DNA from: Candidatus Ecksteinia adelgidicola
GTDB lineage: Bacteria > Pseudomonadota > Gammaproteobacteria > Enterobacterales > Enterobacteriaceae
DNA: 64,000 nt
NCBI GenBank assembly: GCA_020541345.1
Contig: CP045239.1
Span: forward strand, 916,459-980,458
Direction: 5' to 3'
In this document: positions 26,997 through 37,244 of the stretch, piece by piece
How the letters are laid out: every line of letters starts with the position of its first letter
Position numbering within the stretch: position 1 is the stretch's first letter
Notes under the pieces: generated by a model
The model's database searches: none
What the model was told of the DNA's origin: nothing
What the model saw: only the letters and a program-made list of their open reading frames with translations
Program-made: the position numbers and the translations under genes

Positions 26997-27042
26997 TTTT
27001 CTTTAAAAGATAATTTATATTTTCTTTAAAAGATAATTTATA
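26997..27042. repeat. 23-bp perfect tandem duplication
   Basis: Two identical 23-base units (26997-27019 and 27020-27042), each starting TTTTCTTTAAAAG, lie head to tail in gene-free DNA. It is one of a series of similar short duplications in this window. Confidence 0.85.
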
Positions 27043-27469
27043 TTTATAAAAATAATAATTTATTCTAATAAATAATATATGTTACTATAAATAGTATATG
27101 TTACTATTAAATAATATATAATCATTAATTTGTTTTATTATAAATAATAAATAAATATTTTTTTAAAAAGTGAAAAGATAACTTAGTTAGAAATATATTT
27201 AGCATATTTTTTTTATAAATTATTTTAATTTTTTATGTTCTATTAAACATACTAACATTAAATTCTAATATGATAAAAATATTAAATTATAATATCTAAA
27301 TGTTATGATAAATAAAAAGTTGTTTTATAATAATAAGAGACTAAATTTATAGATAATTAATAATATAACAATTAAACAAAAACATGCCTGAAAAATTATT
27401 ATATTAAATTGACTTCTTTATTAAGAATAGTTAATTTAAAATTATTTATAAATATTACTTAAATAATAA

Positions 27470-27595
27470 AATAGCAGGATCTTTAACGATGTTAGGTTAG
27501 ACTATTTACAGATTTGATCACTTTTTTGTTGTTTTCTAACTTACTTAAAGCAATTAATAAAAACTAGTTTTTATTAATTTTTGTTGTTTTTATAT
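27470..27595 (+). ncRNA. Candidate small RNA or gene relic with terminator
   Basis: Bases 27477-27545 have about 30 percent G+C by my count, far above their surroundings. They are followed by a perfect 28-base palindrome (27552-27579, arms AATTAATAAAAACT / AGTTTTTATTAATT) and a T-rich run (TTTTTGTTGTTTTT). This is the layout of a short + strand transcript with an intrinsic terminator. GTTAG near 27490 could pair with CTAAC near 27537. AGGA followed by ATG-TTA-GGT-TAG also allows a dead protein start. I do not recognise a known RNA family. Confidence 0.3.
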
Positions 27596-29904
27596 AAATA
27601 TTAAAAAAATTTTGTCAACTTGTTATAGTACGATTAATAGATGATGAATATATGATAAACAATATAATTAATAAAAATAGATATTTATATTTAATAATAT
27701 AAATATTTACTTATATTTTTTTACGAAATATTTTAATAATTAATATTATTGATTTCTCTAACATAAAATATACGCTAAAATAGCATTATAGTTTTCTATT
27801 ATTACAGTTATAGCAATAATTAATATAATAATCTTTGATAGATTTTATGATGTGGAAAGATAAGTAATGTAAAAAGATAGTTTGTCTCAAGCATAGAAGC
27901 ATAGTAAATTTTATTATATAAATTATTTTATTAAAAATTAATAATAATTTTTTAAAATTTAATAATTATGTCATACTCATTATTAATATTATTATTATTT
28001 TTTAATAGCATTATTTTGTTGTATATACTAATTAAACATATAATTTTAAAAAATATTACTTAAATTTTAACAATAATAGTAATTAAAAATACACTTATTT
28101 AATAAATTACGATTTTATTTTGTTTTCTTTTAAATATAGTATTAAACATGAAAAAAATATTAAATAAAAATTTAAAAATTTTGTAACAATTATTTTTATT
28201 AATTGTATTTTATATCTTGATTATTATCTTTTGTATAAAAAATTTAAATGTTCATATGTCTTATTTTAATTGTTACTAATTTTAATTATTACTATTTTAG
28301 TATTCACAACATTAAAAAACAAAAAAGAAACGTTTAATTTAAAATTAATCATAATTAAGTGAACAGTATGTTTTAAGAATGATTTATAAAAATAAAATAG
28401 TTCAACAACAAATATATGTAGTTTTTTCATTTAATATTTAATATTTACTTATTTAATATTTACTTTTTAAACAAAGATAATGAAAATATCTCAACTTTAA
28501 ATAAAAAAGATTTAACATATTAAATTTTTTAAATGATATTGTTTTTGATGTTGTAATGTTTTACTTATTTTAAAAAAAATATATTTTAAACATAAAAATT
28601 CTAATATTTTTACAATAAAAATAATAATTTTATTTTTTATTATTCTTTAAAATTTTTTATAAAAAGAAAATATAAAATGGATATTATTGTTATATTTGAA
28701 ATGACTAATAAAAACAGTCATTTATATAATTATATAAATTTATTTTTATTGTTTTTAAAATTATTAATATGTAAATATATTATTAGAAAAATTTTTTACG
28801 TTAATCATTTTAAAAAAAATAATATTATTATAATATTGTGATATTAGTTTTTATATATTATTATATTTTTTATAAAAGTAAAAGTAATAATTATACTTTA
28901 TATTGTTTATTAATAACAATTAAATATATATATTTTATTTTTTTAAAAAGTGTTTCTTTTTAAAAAAAATGCATTTTTAAATTTTATCATTGATATATTC
29001 AATATTATTGTTATTCTATTAAAATTATTAATAAATATTAAAAGGTATTTAAATGTTAAAAAAAATAAAAAAAATATTTGATGTATTAAAGATATTTTTA
29101 ATATGTTTTTGTAAAAATACTATTATTTAATAAATGCACTTCTTTTATATTTTTTTTAATAAAGAATTTTATTTGAGTTAATATTACACTTTTAATAATT
29201 TTACTTGATCTTTAGAAAAATAAATAATGCTATATAACGTGCTTGAATGTCATGATTATATAATTATATTGTTTACTTCATAAAAGTATATATTAATAAA
29301 ATAATAAACAATTTTTAATATTATTAAATACAATTAAAAAAATAATATTTAATAAATTGTAAAAACTAGCTATTTTATAGTAAGTTATAAAGTATTTGAA
29401 TGTTATTTTACTAGTAAAAACTATGAATAATAAATGTTTAATCTAATTTGTATTATATATTTTATTAATAAAATAAAAATAAATTTATATTATTTTATAA
29501 AATATTTTGAAAAAGTATAAATACTTTTTTAATACATATTTTACTATTGTTTTAATGTATTTATGATTAAGAATAATATCATAAATCATAAAAACTTTTT
29601 AAATATTAAATAAAAAATATTGTAAAAAAATAATAATTAAAAATATACAATATTTTAACGTTTAATATAGTTATCAACAAACTGTCGTAATAGATAATAT
29701 TTGTTTTAATTATTTTTTTATTTATATCTTTATAAATATTATATACATATTAAAAATGTTTTAAAATTTTTTATTTAAAAATTATGATTATTTAGCATTT
29801 TAGAATTTTATGTTGTTAATAGATATATTTTTATTAATATCAAACGATGATGTCATACTAGTTTAATAAAACCATACATCTTTAACAGTCATCTATAATA
29901 ACTA

Positions 29905-29955
29905 AGAAATTAATTTACAAAACTGTTCTTTTTGTAAAAATAATTTCTAATTTTT
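29905..29955. terminator. Long hairpin with T run
   Basis: AGAAATTA (29905-29912) pairs with TAATTTCT (29941-29948), and TTTACAAAA (29914-29922) pairs with TTTTGTAAA (29930-29938), around a seven-base loop. This gives 17 pairs with one small internal loop. Five T residues follow on the + strand, so it would terminate + transcription, although no + gene is intact upstream. On the - strand it lies about 190 bases after fbaA and might also serve that gene. Confidence 0.4.
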
Positions 29956-30134
29956 ATAGAATGTATTTAAAAAAAATAATAAGTATTTTATATAAAGTAT
30001 AAAAAATAGTAATAATATAAATTTTATTAAATGAATTATTCATAGACTTTTAAATTAATCTTTTTATATTTACTATAAATTTTTAACAAATAAAATTATT
30101 TTTTTAAAAATTTTTTAAAATCATAGAAATAAAT

Positions 30135-31214
30135 TTATAATACATTTATTGCATTTAGATCTTTAAAAGCTTTTTCTAAACGTATTATCATACTGACTTG
30201 TGCTGCCCTTATCCAAATTCGAGGATCATAATATTTTTTATTTGGTTTATCAGGAGATTCTAAATTTCCTAACTTGTTTTGTAAATATGATTTATTAATT
30301 TTATAATACTTTAATACTCCTTGCCAAAAAGCCCATTGAGTATCAGTATCAATGTTCATTTTAACAACACCATAATTAATAGATTTTTTAATGTCTATAT
30401 TACTAGATCCAGATCCACCATGAAAAACAAAATTTAAACTATTATGTGGAAGACAATATTTTTTAGATACATATTCTTGAGAATCACGTAAAATAGTTGG
30501 AATTAATTTAACGTGACCTTCTTTATATACACCATGTACATTACCAAATGAAGCAGCAATAATAAAACGTGAGCTAATAATATGTAATTTTTCATAAGCA
30601 TAAGCTACGTCTTTTGGTCGTGTATATAACAAATTAGTATTACTATAAACATGTTTTATTCCATCTTCTTCACCTCCTGTACAACCTAATTCTATTTCTA
30701 GTGTTATATTCATTTTTGACATACGATAAAAATACTTACTACAAATCATAAGATTTTTTTCTAAAGGTTCTTCTGATAAATCAATCATATGAGAAGAAAA
30801 CAACGGTTTATGATTTTTAGAAAAATATTTTTCATTAGCTTCTAATAGCCCATCTAACCATGGAAGTAATTTTTTAGAACAATGATCTGTATGTAAAATA
30901 ACAGGAATATCATAATATTTAGCTATTGTATGAACATGATGAGCAGCAGATATGGCTCCAATAATCGCTGCACTGTTAGGATTACTTGTTTTAATACCTT
31001 TACCAGCAATAAATGCCGATCCACCATAAGAAAACTGTATAATTACTGGTGCACGCATTTTTTTTGCCGCTTCTAATGTAGCATTAATAGAGTCAATACT
31101 GGCACAGTTTATTGCTGGTAATGCAAAGTTGTTTTCTTTAGCAATTGTAAATATTTTTTGAACATCATTACCTGTTACAACACCTGACTTTATGAAATTA
31201 AAAATTTTTGACAT
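30135..31214 (-). CDS. fbaA: Fructose-bisphosphate aldolase, class II
   Basis: This zinc aldolase splits fructose-1,6-bisphosphate in glycolysis or runs in reverse. At 359 residues it equals E. coli FbaA. The active-site stretch VILHTDHC carries the Asp and zinc His (residues 110-111). ELGCTGGEEDG, ASFGNVHGVY and VFHGGSGS follow in the expected order with the other metal and phosphate ligands. AGGA lies before the ATG. It is 88 bases after pgk on the same strand, the enterobacterial pgk-fbaA pair. Confidence 0.98.
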   Translation of the reverse strand: MSKIFNFIKSGVVTGNDVQKIFTIAKENNFALPAINCASIDSINATLEAAKKMRAPVIIQFSYGGSAFIAGKGIKTSNPNSAAIIGAISAAHHVHTIAKYYDIPVILHTDHCSKKLLPWLDGLLEANEKYFSKNHKPLFSSHMIDLSEEPLEKNLMICSKYFYRMSKMNITLEIELGCTGGEEDGIKHVYSNTNLLYTRPKDVAYAYEKLHIISSRFIIAASFGNVHGVYKEGHVKLIPTILRDSQEYVSKKYCLPHNSLNFVFHGGSGSSNIDIKKSINYGVVKMNIDTDTQWAFWQGVLKYYKINKSYLQNKLGNLESPDKPNKKYYDPRIWIRAAQVSMIIRLEKAFKDLNAINVL

Positions 31215-31302
31215 ATGATTTTATCCTATTTTTATTAGATACAAAGATAAAAAATTAATAATTTTAAATTATATTATTATTATCAAATAATACGTTAAAT
31301 AA

Positions 31303-32496
31303 TTATAATTTTTCTTTTTTTTTTATATCTTGTTCAAAAGCACGTTTTTTTAACATCGTAATTACTGGAAGAGATTTCCCTTCAACAAAAGAAAGAAAAG
31401 CTCCACCACCAGTAGAAATGTAAGAAATATCATCTCTAATACCAAATAAATCAATTGCCGATAAAGTATCACCACCTCCAACAATAGAGAATGCTTTACT
31501 TTCAGCAACTGCACGAGCAACAATCTCAGTTCCTTTTCTAAAATTAGGAAATTCAAATACACCAATCGGACCATTCCATAAAATGGTTTTAGCATTTTTT
31601 AATATAATAGCTAAGTGTTTAGCAGAAACGTCACCTATATCTAAAATTTGTTCGTTATCTTTAATATCATCACATTTTTTTATCGTAGCTATAGAAGTGT
31701 TACAGAACTGAGTAGCAACTCGAACGTCAATTGGAATCGGAATACTATAAGATTTCAGTAATTTTTTTGCATAAGGTATTAAATTAGGTTCATATAAAGA
31801 CTGACCAACGTTATAACCTTGTGCTGCGATGAAAGTATTAGTAATACCACCTCCGATAATTAATTGATCTGCAATTTTAGCTAACGAATCTAGCATTGTT
31901 AATTTACTTGAAACTTTAGAGCCACCAATAATTGCAACCATTGGACGCATTGGTTTATACAGTGCTTTACTTAAAGCTTGTAGTTCAGATGATAATAATA
32001 AACCAGCACAAGATATGCGAGAAAATTGACTCACTCCATGAGTAGATGCCTGAGAACGATGAGCAGAACCAAAAGCATCCATTACAAATATTTCACACAA
32101 TGCTGCATATTTTTTTGATAATATTTGATCATTTGCATTTTCACCTTTATTGAACCGAACATTTTCTAAAACTACTAACTCACCTTTTTTTACATTTAAA
32201 CCATCTAAATATGTTCTTTCTAGACGTATTGAAATATTAAGATATTTTTTTAAAGAATTTACTATTGGAATTAAAGAGAACTTTGGATTATACACTCCTT
32301 CAGTAGGACGTCCTAAATGAGACATTATTATAACGTATGCATCTTGTTTTAACGCAGCTTCAATTGTTGGTAAAGAAGCTTGTATTCGTATATCAGACAT
32401 TATCTTACCTTGATTTATCGGTACATTTAAATCTGAACGAATTAAAATGCGTTTTTTTTTTAAATTTAAATCAGACATTTGAATGATAGACATCAT
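31303..32496 (-). CDS. pgk: Phosphoglycerate kinase
   Basis: Pgk makes ATP from 1,3-bisphosphoglycerate. The product has 397 residues, or 396 if the second ATG at 32493 is used; E. coli has 387. [34 protein letters not shown] and the nucleotide-binding GGGDTLSAI are all present. AGGA lies six bases before the first ATG and nine before the second, so the start is not settled; E. coli MSVIKM favours the second. In E. coli epd and tktA precede pgk; neither is seen here. Confidence 0.97.
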   Translation of the reverse strand: MMSIIQMSDLNLKKKRILIRSDLNVPINQGKIMSDIRIQASLPTIEAALKQDAYVIIMSHLGRPTEGVYNPKFSLIPIVNSLKKYLNISIRLERTYLDGLNVKKGELVVLENVRFNKGENANDQILSKKYAALCEIFVMDAFGSAHRSQASTHGVSQFSRISCAGLLLSSELQALSKALYKPMRPMVAIIGGSKVSSKLTMLDSLAKIADQLIIGGGITNTFIAAQGYNVGQSLYEPNLIPYAKKLLKSYSIPIPIDVRVATQFCNTSIATIKKCDDIKDNEQILDIGDVSAKHLAIILKNAKTILWNGPIGVFEFPNFRKGTEIVARAVAESKAFSIVGGGDTLSAIDLFGIRDDISYISTGGGAFLSFVEGKSLPVITMLKKRAFEQDIKKKEKL

Positions 32497-35093
32497 AATA
32501 TATCCTATTTTATGTAAAATTAAAGATGTCTAGATAATATTGTAATTAATTTATCATAAAAGCATTAATATTATTTTACTTAATGGTAATTATTTAATAT
32601 TAAAATTTAATATTTAATAAATACTATCTTTTTTTAACTTTTAAAAAAAATTTAAATGTTAAGTAAAACGAAAAACTTAAAAACATATATCTATTAATAA
32701 AAAATTAATAAAGAATTATTTATTGTTATATTTAATTGACTATTTATGAAAAATTTTATTATATATATTACTAAATTATATTTAACATTTATTAAAAAAA
32801 TTATTATCTTTAATAAAAAATATTTATTTTAACAAACTATTTTATTTTAAAATTTTATAAAATATCAATAAAACATTTTATGTTATTTATATTAAACTTT
32901 TTTATATTAATAACTTTTTTATTAAATATAAATAATTAGTATATTATAAATATCATATATAATCTAAATAATATAAATTTATTTAAAAAAACATATTTAT
33001 ATTAATTAGTTGTTGTAAATTTATTATTTATGTTTTGATATAAAATCATTGAATAAAAAAACAGAGTTTTTTATAACAAACTAATTTTTTTTTAAGTTAT
33101 ATATCATGTTATCATATAATTTTTGTATATGAAAACATTAATAAATAATAATTTTTTACTATATCTTTGAAAAAATGTTATTAATTAAAATAATTTTTAT
33201 ATAAAAATAGAATATATAAAAAATAAAATATACATTATCTATATTAACAATATAAAATATAGTGATAAATATTGATTAAGTAAAAAAAATGATACTGAAT
33301 AATTAAAAATATCATTTTTAGTTAAAACATTATTTAATATAATTATAGATAAGATATTTTACAATAATTTTTATATAAAAACATAAAATATATTTTTAAT
33401 AATAAATAAAAAAAATTGGTTAGTAGATTATATAAAATTTAAAAATAATTTATTATAAAAGAATCAAAAAATATTTTTATATGATTTTACTTTTAGGAAT
33501 ATAATTATATAATTTTTATTATTTAATCTATTTTAATAATTTTAATTTTTTATTATTTATTTATAAAAATTTTGATACAATTAAGTTTATATTTATTAAA
33601 ATATCAAAATTATTATACATGATTATAAATATAAGAATTTAAATATTATTTAAAATCAAAACATATATTACAAATAACAATTAATATATAAGCATTACTA
33701 TAACATTATAAAATATTTAATAATTTTTTTATAAATCGTAAATAATTTAATCGTGATCTATAGTACGATTATGAAAAAATAAATAATAATACAATATTAG
33801 ACTTACTAAATTCTATTACATTTATTTAAAAAAAAACATTTAAGAATTATACATGTTTTTTTAATAAAAATTTTATTTTTTAATTTAAAAATATAAGTTA
33901 AAATAATTAAGAATAAATTTTTTAATTTTTAATATATTAAATAAGAGTTTTGATATTATTATATATGACAATTCTTTAATAATGTAAGTCTATGAAAATA
34001 AAAACTTTATAAAGTTAATATATAAAATATGAGTTATCTAATATTATTTTATAATTTGTAATTATTTCAAAAATAAATTGATTAATATAAAATTTTTTAA
34101 TTAAAATTTAATAAATATTTATAATCTAAAAATTAATACGAATACGTTTACGTTTAAAGTAGAATTTATTACTGTTTTATAGTATGTTATTGTTTATAAT
34201 GAATACATTGTAACAAATATAATTAAAAGCTAATTTTTAATTAAAAATTTTACTATATTTATAATTATTTGTTTTATAAAAAATAAAAAATTCATTAATT
34301 TATTTTTTTATAATAAACATTAAAATTAATATTTTATCTTGAGTTTTTTTAAAATTAGTGCTAATTTTTTTAATAATAAAAATATTTGTAATAGAAATAT
34401 ATAATTTTATAAAAAATATAAACTTTAAAAAAATAAAATTAAATTTTATGTTAAGCTCTATAACTTATTAAAAGAAAGAATTAGAACAAAATAAAAGAAA
34501 AAATATTTAATAGTTTTATTACATTTTAAATGTTAATTATAAACTCATTAACAAAATTATAAACTCATTCACAAAGTAATTTTTAATTGAATCAACATGT
34601 AATTAATTATTTTATTTATCTTCTATATACTACAACATTTTTATAAAAAATAAATTTTATTAATATCTTATAAAAAATTTTAGTTAGAATAATGTAGATA
34701 TATATAATTTTATTCTAATTATATTTTTAATGATAATCTAATAATATAAAAGAATAATTTGTATTATAAATAGTTTTTATTTTTCTTTATATTTAAGATT
34801 ATTTGAGTAAATAACTTTTTTTAAACACTTAATATGTTTTAAAAACCTAATATTTTAAAAAATTATTTTGCTATAAATAATTTTACTATAAATAAAGTCT
34901 ATATTATCAACTTCTTCTGTTTGATAAAATTTTTTATATAAATTATTAATTATATTAAAGAAATAATTTATATTACTAGATAACTTTTTTTAAAATTTAT
35001 ATTTAATTTTTTATTTTAATAAAAACGATATAGTAATATAAAATAGTAATATAAAAAATCTTTTGATTATAGAAACAATAGAGAATATGAAAT
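32497..35093. other. Gene desert pgk-talB (2.6 kb)
   Basis: No gene, tRNA or readable relic was seen, although epd and tktA would lie upstream of pgk in E. coli. Tandem duplications occur at 34535-34574 (20 bp twice, one mismatch) and 35031-35056 (13 bp twice, TAGTAATATAAAA), the latter just upstream of talB. The promoters of the divergent pgk and talB must lie at its ends. Confidence 0.45.
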
Positions 35094-36047
35094 ATGATTA
35101 ATCAATTAACTTTTTTGCGTAAATTTACTACAATAGTTGCAGACACTGGAAACCTTGAAGATATAAAGATGTATCAACCACAAGATGCAACTACAAATCC
35201 ATCTTTAATTTTTAAAGCAGCTCAAATTCCTCAATATTCTAAATTTCTTGATGAAGCTATTATTTGGGCACGTAAACAAAGTCATGTCTTTACTCAACAA
35301 GTTACTGATGCTATTGATAAATTATCAGTTAACATCGGTTTAGAAATTTTAAATTTTATACCAGGAAAAATTTCTACTGAAATACCTGCTCGCCTTTCTT
35401 ATGATACCACTGCTAGCATTTATAAAGCACGACGTTTAATTCAATTATATAATGAAGCAGGAATTGAAAATAAACGTGTTTTAATTAAACTTGCTTCAAC
35501 TTGGCAATGTATTCGTGCAGCAGAAATTTTAGAAAAAGAAGGTATTAATTGTAATTTAACATTACTATTCTCTTTTGCACAAGCAAAAGCATGTGCTGAA
35601 GCTGGTGTTTTTTTAATATCTCCATTTGTTGGTCGTATTTTAGATTGGCATCAAATAAACAGTAATAAGAAAGAATTTCTTTCACACGAAGATCCTGGTG
35701 TCATTTCTGTTCGTAAAATTTATCAGTATTATAAACAACATAATTATAAAACTCTTATCATGGGTGCTAGTTTTCGTAATATTGATGAAATCATTGAGCT
35801 TTCTGGTTGTGATCAACTTACTATTTCGCCAATATTTCTTAAATTATTAACAGAAAATAAAAATCCATTAAAAAGAAAATTATTTTATACTGGTGAAATA
35901 AAAACGCGACCTTCTCCATTAACTGAACCTGAATTCTATTGGCAACACAATAAAAATTTGATGGCAGTTGAAAAACTTTCTGATGGAATTTATAAATTTC
36001 ATATAGACCATTGCAAACTAGAAAAAATGATTATTAATTTGTTATAA
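35094..36047 (+). CDS. talB: Transaldolase B
   Basis: Transaldolase links the pentose phosphate pathway to glycolysis by moving dihydroxyacetone units through a Schiff base. The 317 residues equal E. coli TalB and fit it better than TalA (for example [10 protein letters not shown] and the length). Asp17, Glu96 and the Schiff-base Lys132 in VLIKLAST are all in place. GAG lies upstream of the ATG at long spacing. It is a single-gene unit closed by a good intrinsic terminator. No transketolase is seen in this window. Confidence 0.97.
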   Translation: MINQLTFLRKFTTIVADTGNLEDIKMYQPQDATTNPSLIFKAAQIPQYSKFLDEAIIWARKQSHVFTQQVTDAIDKLSVNIGLEILNFIPGKISTEIPARLSYDTTASIYKARRLIQLYNEAGIENKRVLIKLASTWQCIRAAEILEKEGINCNLTLLFSFAQAKACAEAGVFLISPFVGRILDWHQINSNKKEFLSHEDPGVISVRKIYQYYKQHNYKTLIMGASFRNIDEIIELSGCDQLTISPIFLKLLTENKNPLKRKLFYTGEIKTRPSPLTEPEFYWQHNKNLMAVEKLSDGIYKFHIDHCKLEKMIINLL

Positions 36048-36764
36048 TATCAATTATTTAAAATATAACTTTATAAATCTTATATTTTTTATTATAAAAT
36101 ATAAAAAACTTTAAAAAAAAACATGGCTTTTCAGCCTAATATAAATTATTAGGCTGTTATTTTATAAAAATTATTTATAATATTTTTTTATAAATTAATT
36201 TTTTATTCATAATAAAATATCGTTATACAAAAAAAAGTTAATTAAAGAATAAAAAAACATAATTGTATATTTCTTATTTGTTTTAAAATTAATATATATT
36301 TTATAAATATTTCTTAATAAAAATTATTAATATACTAAATAAAAAAATTAATTTTAACACTAATTTAGTTTTTATATAAACAAATATAGCATTATATGTC
36401 TTTTATATTTTTATATTTATATAAATGCAGTTTAGTATTATTTATTTTAATAAAAATGTATTTTATATAAAATTAAATAATATATAAATAATATCGTTAA
36501 ACTATATATTAATAACGATATATCTTTTAAGTTTATTAAAATGTATAACTAAAGTGATAAAATACAATATTTAATATTTTATGATAACTTACACTTGTGT
36601 TTATGATGTTTTTATATTAGTATTAGTAATATCCTTAAAAATGTTAATATTCTTAAAAAATAATTTTTTATTTCATATATAATTTATATTTTAATAAAAG
36701 TTTTTTTTAAAATATAATATAATTTTAATTTTTTATTATAATAATATTTAAAAATAATATTTGT
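36048..36764. other. Spacer between convergent talB and ssb (717 bp)
   Basis: Apart from the talB terminator at 36132-36163, the sequence is A/T-rich with no open frame, RNA gene or relic that I can read. Confidence 0.5.
36132..36163 (+). terminator. Intrinsic terminator of talB
   Basis: A perfect ten-pair stem, CAGCCTAATA (36132-36141) with TATTAGGCTG (36147-36156), closes a five-base loop. It is followed by TTATTTT. Its G+C-containing base stands out sharply in this composition, and it lies 85 bases after the talB stop. It is one of the most credible intrinsic terminators in the window. Confidence 0.8.
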
Positions 36765-37244
36765 TTAAAAAGGAATATCATCATCAAAACTTGTTGGTTC
36801 ATTTTTAGAAACTGTAAGATTATTATTTTTTGATAAACGAGTTTTTAAATTATTATCAAATAATTTATTATTATGTAATGATTCTATTCCACTTTGCCGG
36901 TGACCAAGCATTTGCATAACGCCATTCATGCCAACTATAATTTCAGTGGTATATTTTTCTACTCCAGCTTGATCAGTCCATTTTCGAGATTGTAAAAATC
37001 CTTCAATATATATTTGTGAACCTTTTTTTAAAAATTCTCCTGCTACTTCTGCTATTTTTCCAAATAAAACTACACGATGCCATTCAGTTTTTTCTTTTTG
37101 TTCATTAGTTGTTTTATCACGCCAAACTTCTGAAGTTGCGATACTAATGTTAGCTACTGCTCCACCATTTTGCATATAACGAACTTCAGGATCTTGACCA
37201 AGATTTCCGATAAGAATTACTTTATTTATTCCTCTACTAGCCAT
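36765..37244 (-). CDS. ssb: Single-stranded DNA-binding protein
   Basis: SSB coats single-stranded DNA in replication and repair. The product is 159 residues (178 in E. coli). The OB fold (about 1-112) starts [20 protein letters not shown] and keeps the aromatic residues around TEWHRV and the SRKWTD segment. The linker is shortened. The acidic tip DDDIPF, which binds partner proteins, is fully conserved. AAGGT precedes the ATG. In E. coli uvrA is divergent from ssb; here a 2.5 kb gene-free stretch lies there instead. Confidence 0.97.
   Translation of the reverse strand: MASRGINKVILIGNLGQDPEVRYMQNGGAVANISIATSEVWRDKTTNEQKEKTEWHRVVLFGKIAEVAGEFLKKGSQIYIEGFLQSRKWTDQAGVEKYTTEIIVGMNGVMQMLGHRQSGIESLHNNKLFDNNLKTRLSKNNNLTVSKNEPTSFDDDIPF

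Larger units (their letters stand above)
26203..30134. other. Gene desert aceE-fbaA (3.93 kb)
   Basis: This is the longest gene-free stretch here. Most of it is A/T, but several islands stand out: 27470-27595, which ends in a palindrome and T run; 27786-27902 with a 38-codon frame on -; and 29841-29955 with a long hairpin. Tandem duplications lie at 26997-27042 (23 bp twice) and 28437-28465 (about 15 bp twice), and an imperfect pair of about 19 bp at 27070-27110. No tRNA was seen. The islands are listed separately. Confidence 0.5.

Noticed and set aside
29671..29682. TTATCAACA, close to a DnaA box, as a possible origin
   Set aside because: It is a single imperfect match with no cluster, no dnaA or dnaN nearby and no other origin feature.
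31362..31595. 77-codon Leu-rich frame within pgk
   Set aside because: It is a shifted-frame shadow of the intact pgk gene on the same strand.
32497..33600. Relic of epd upstream of pgk
   Set aside because: I tried to match the minus strand to the end of Epd but found no run of agreement better than chance.
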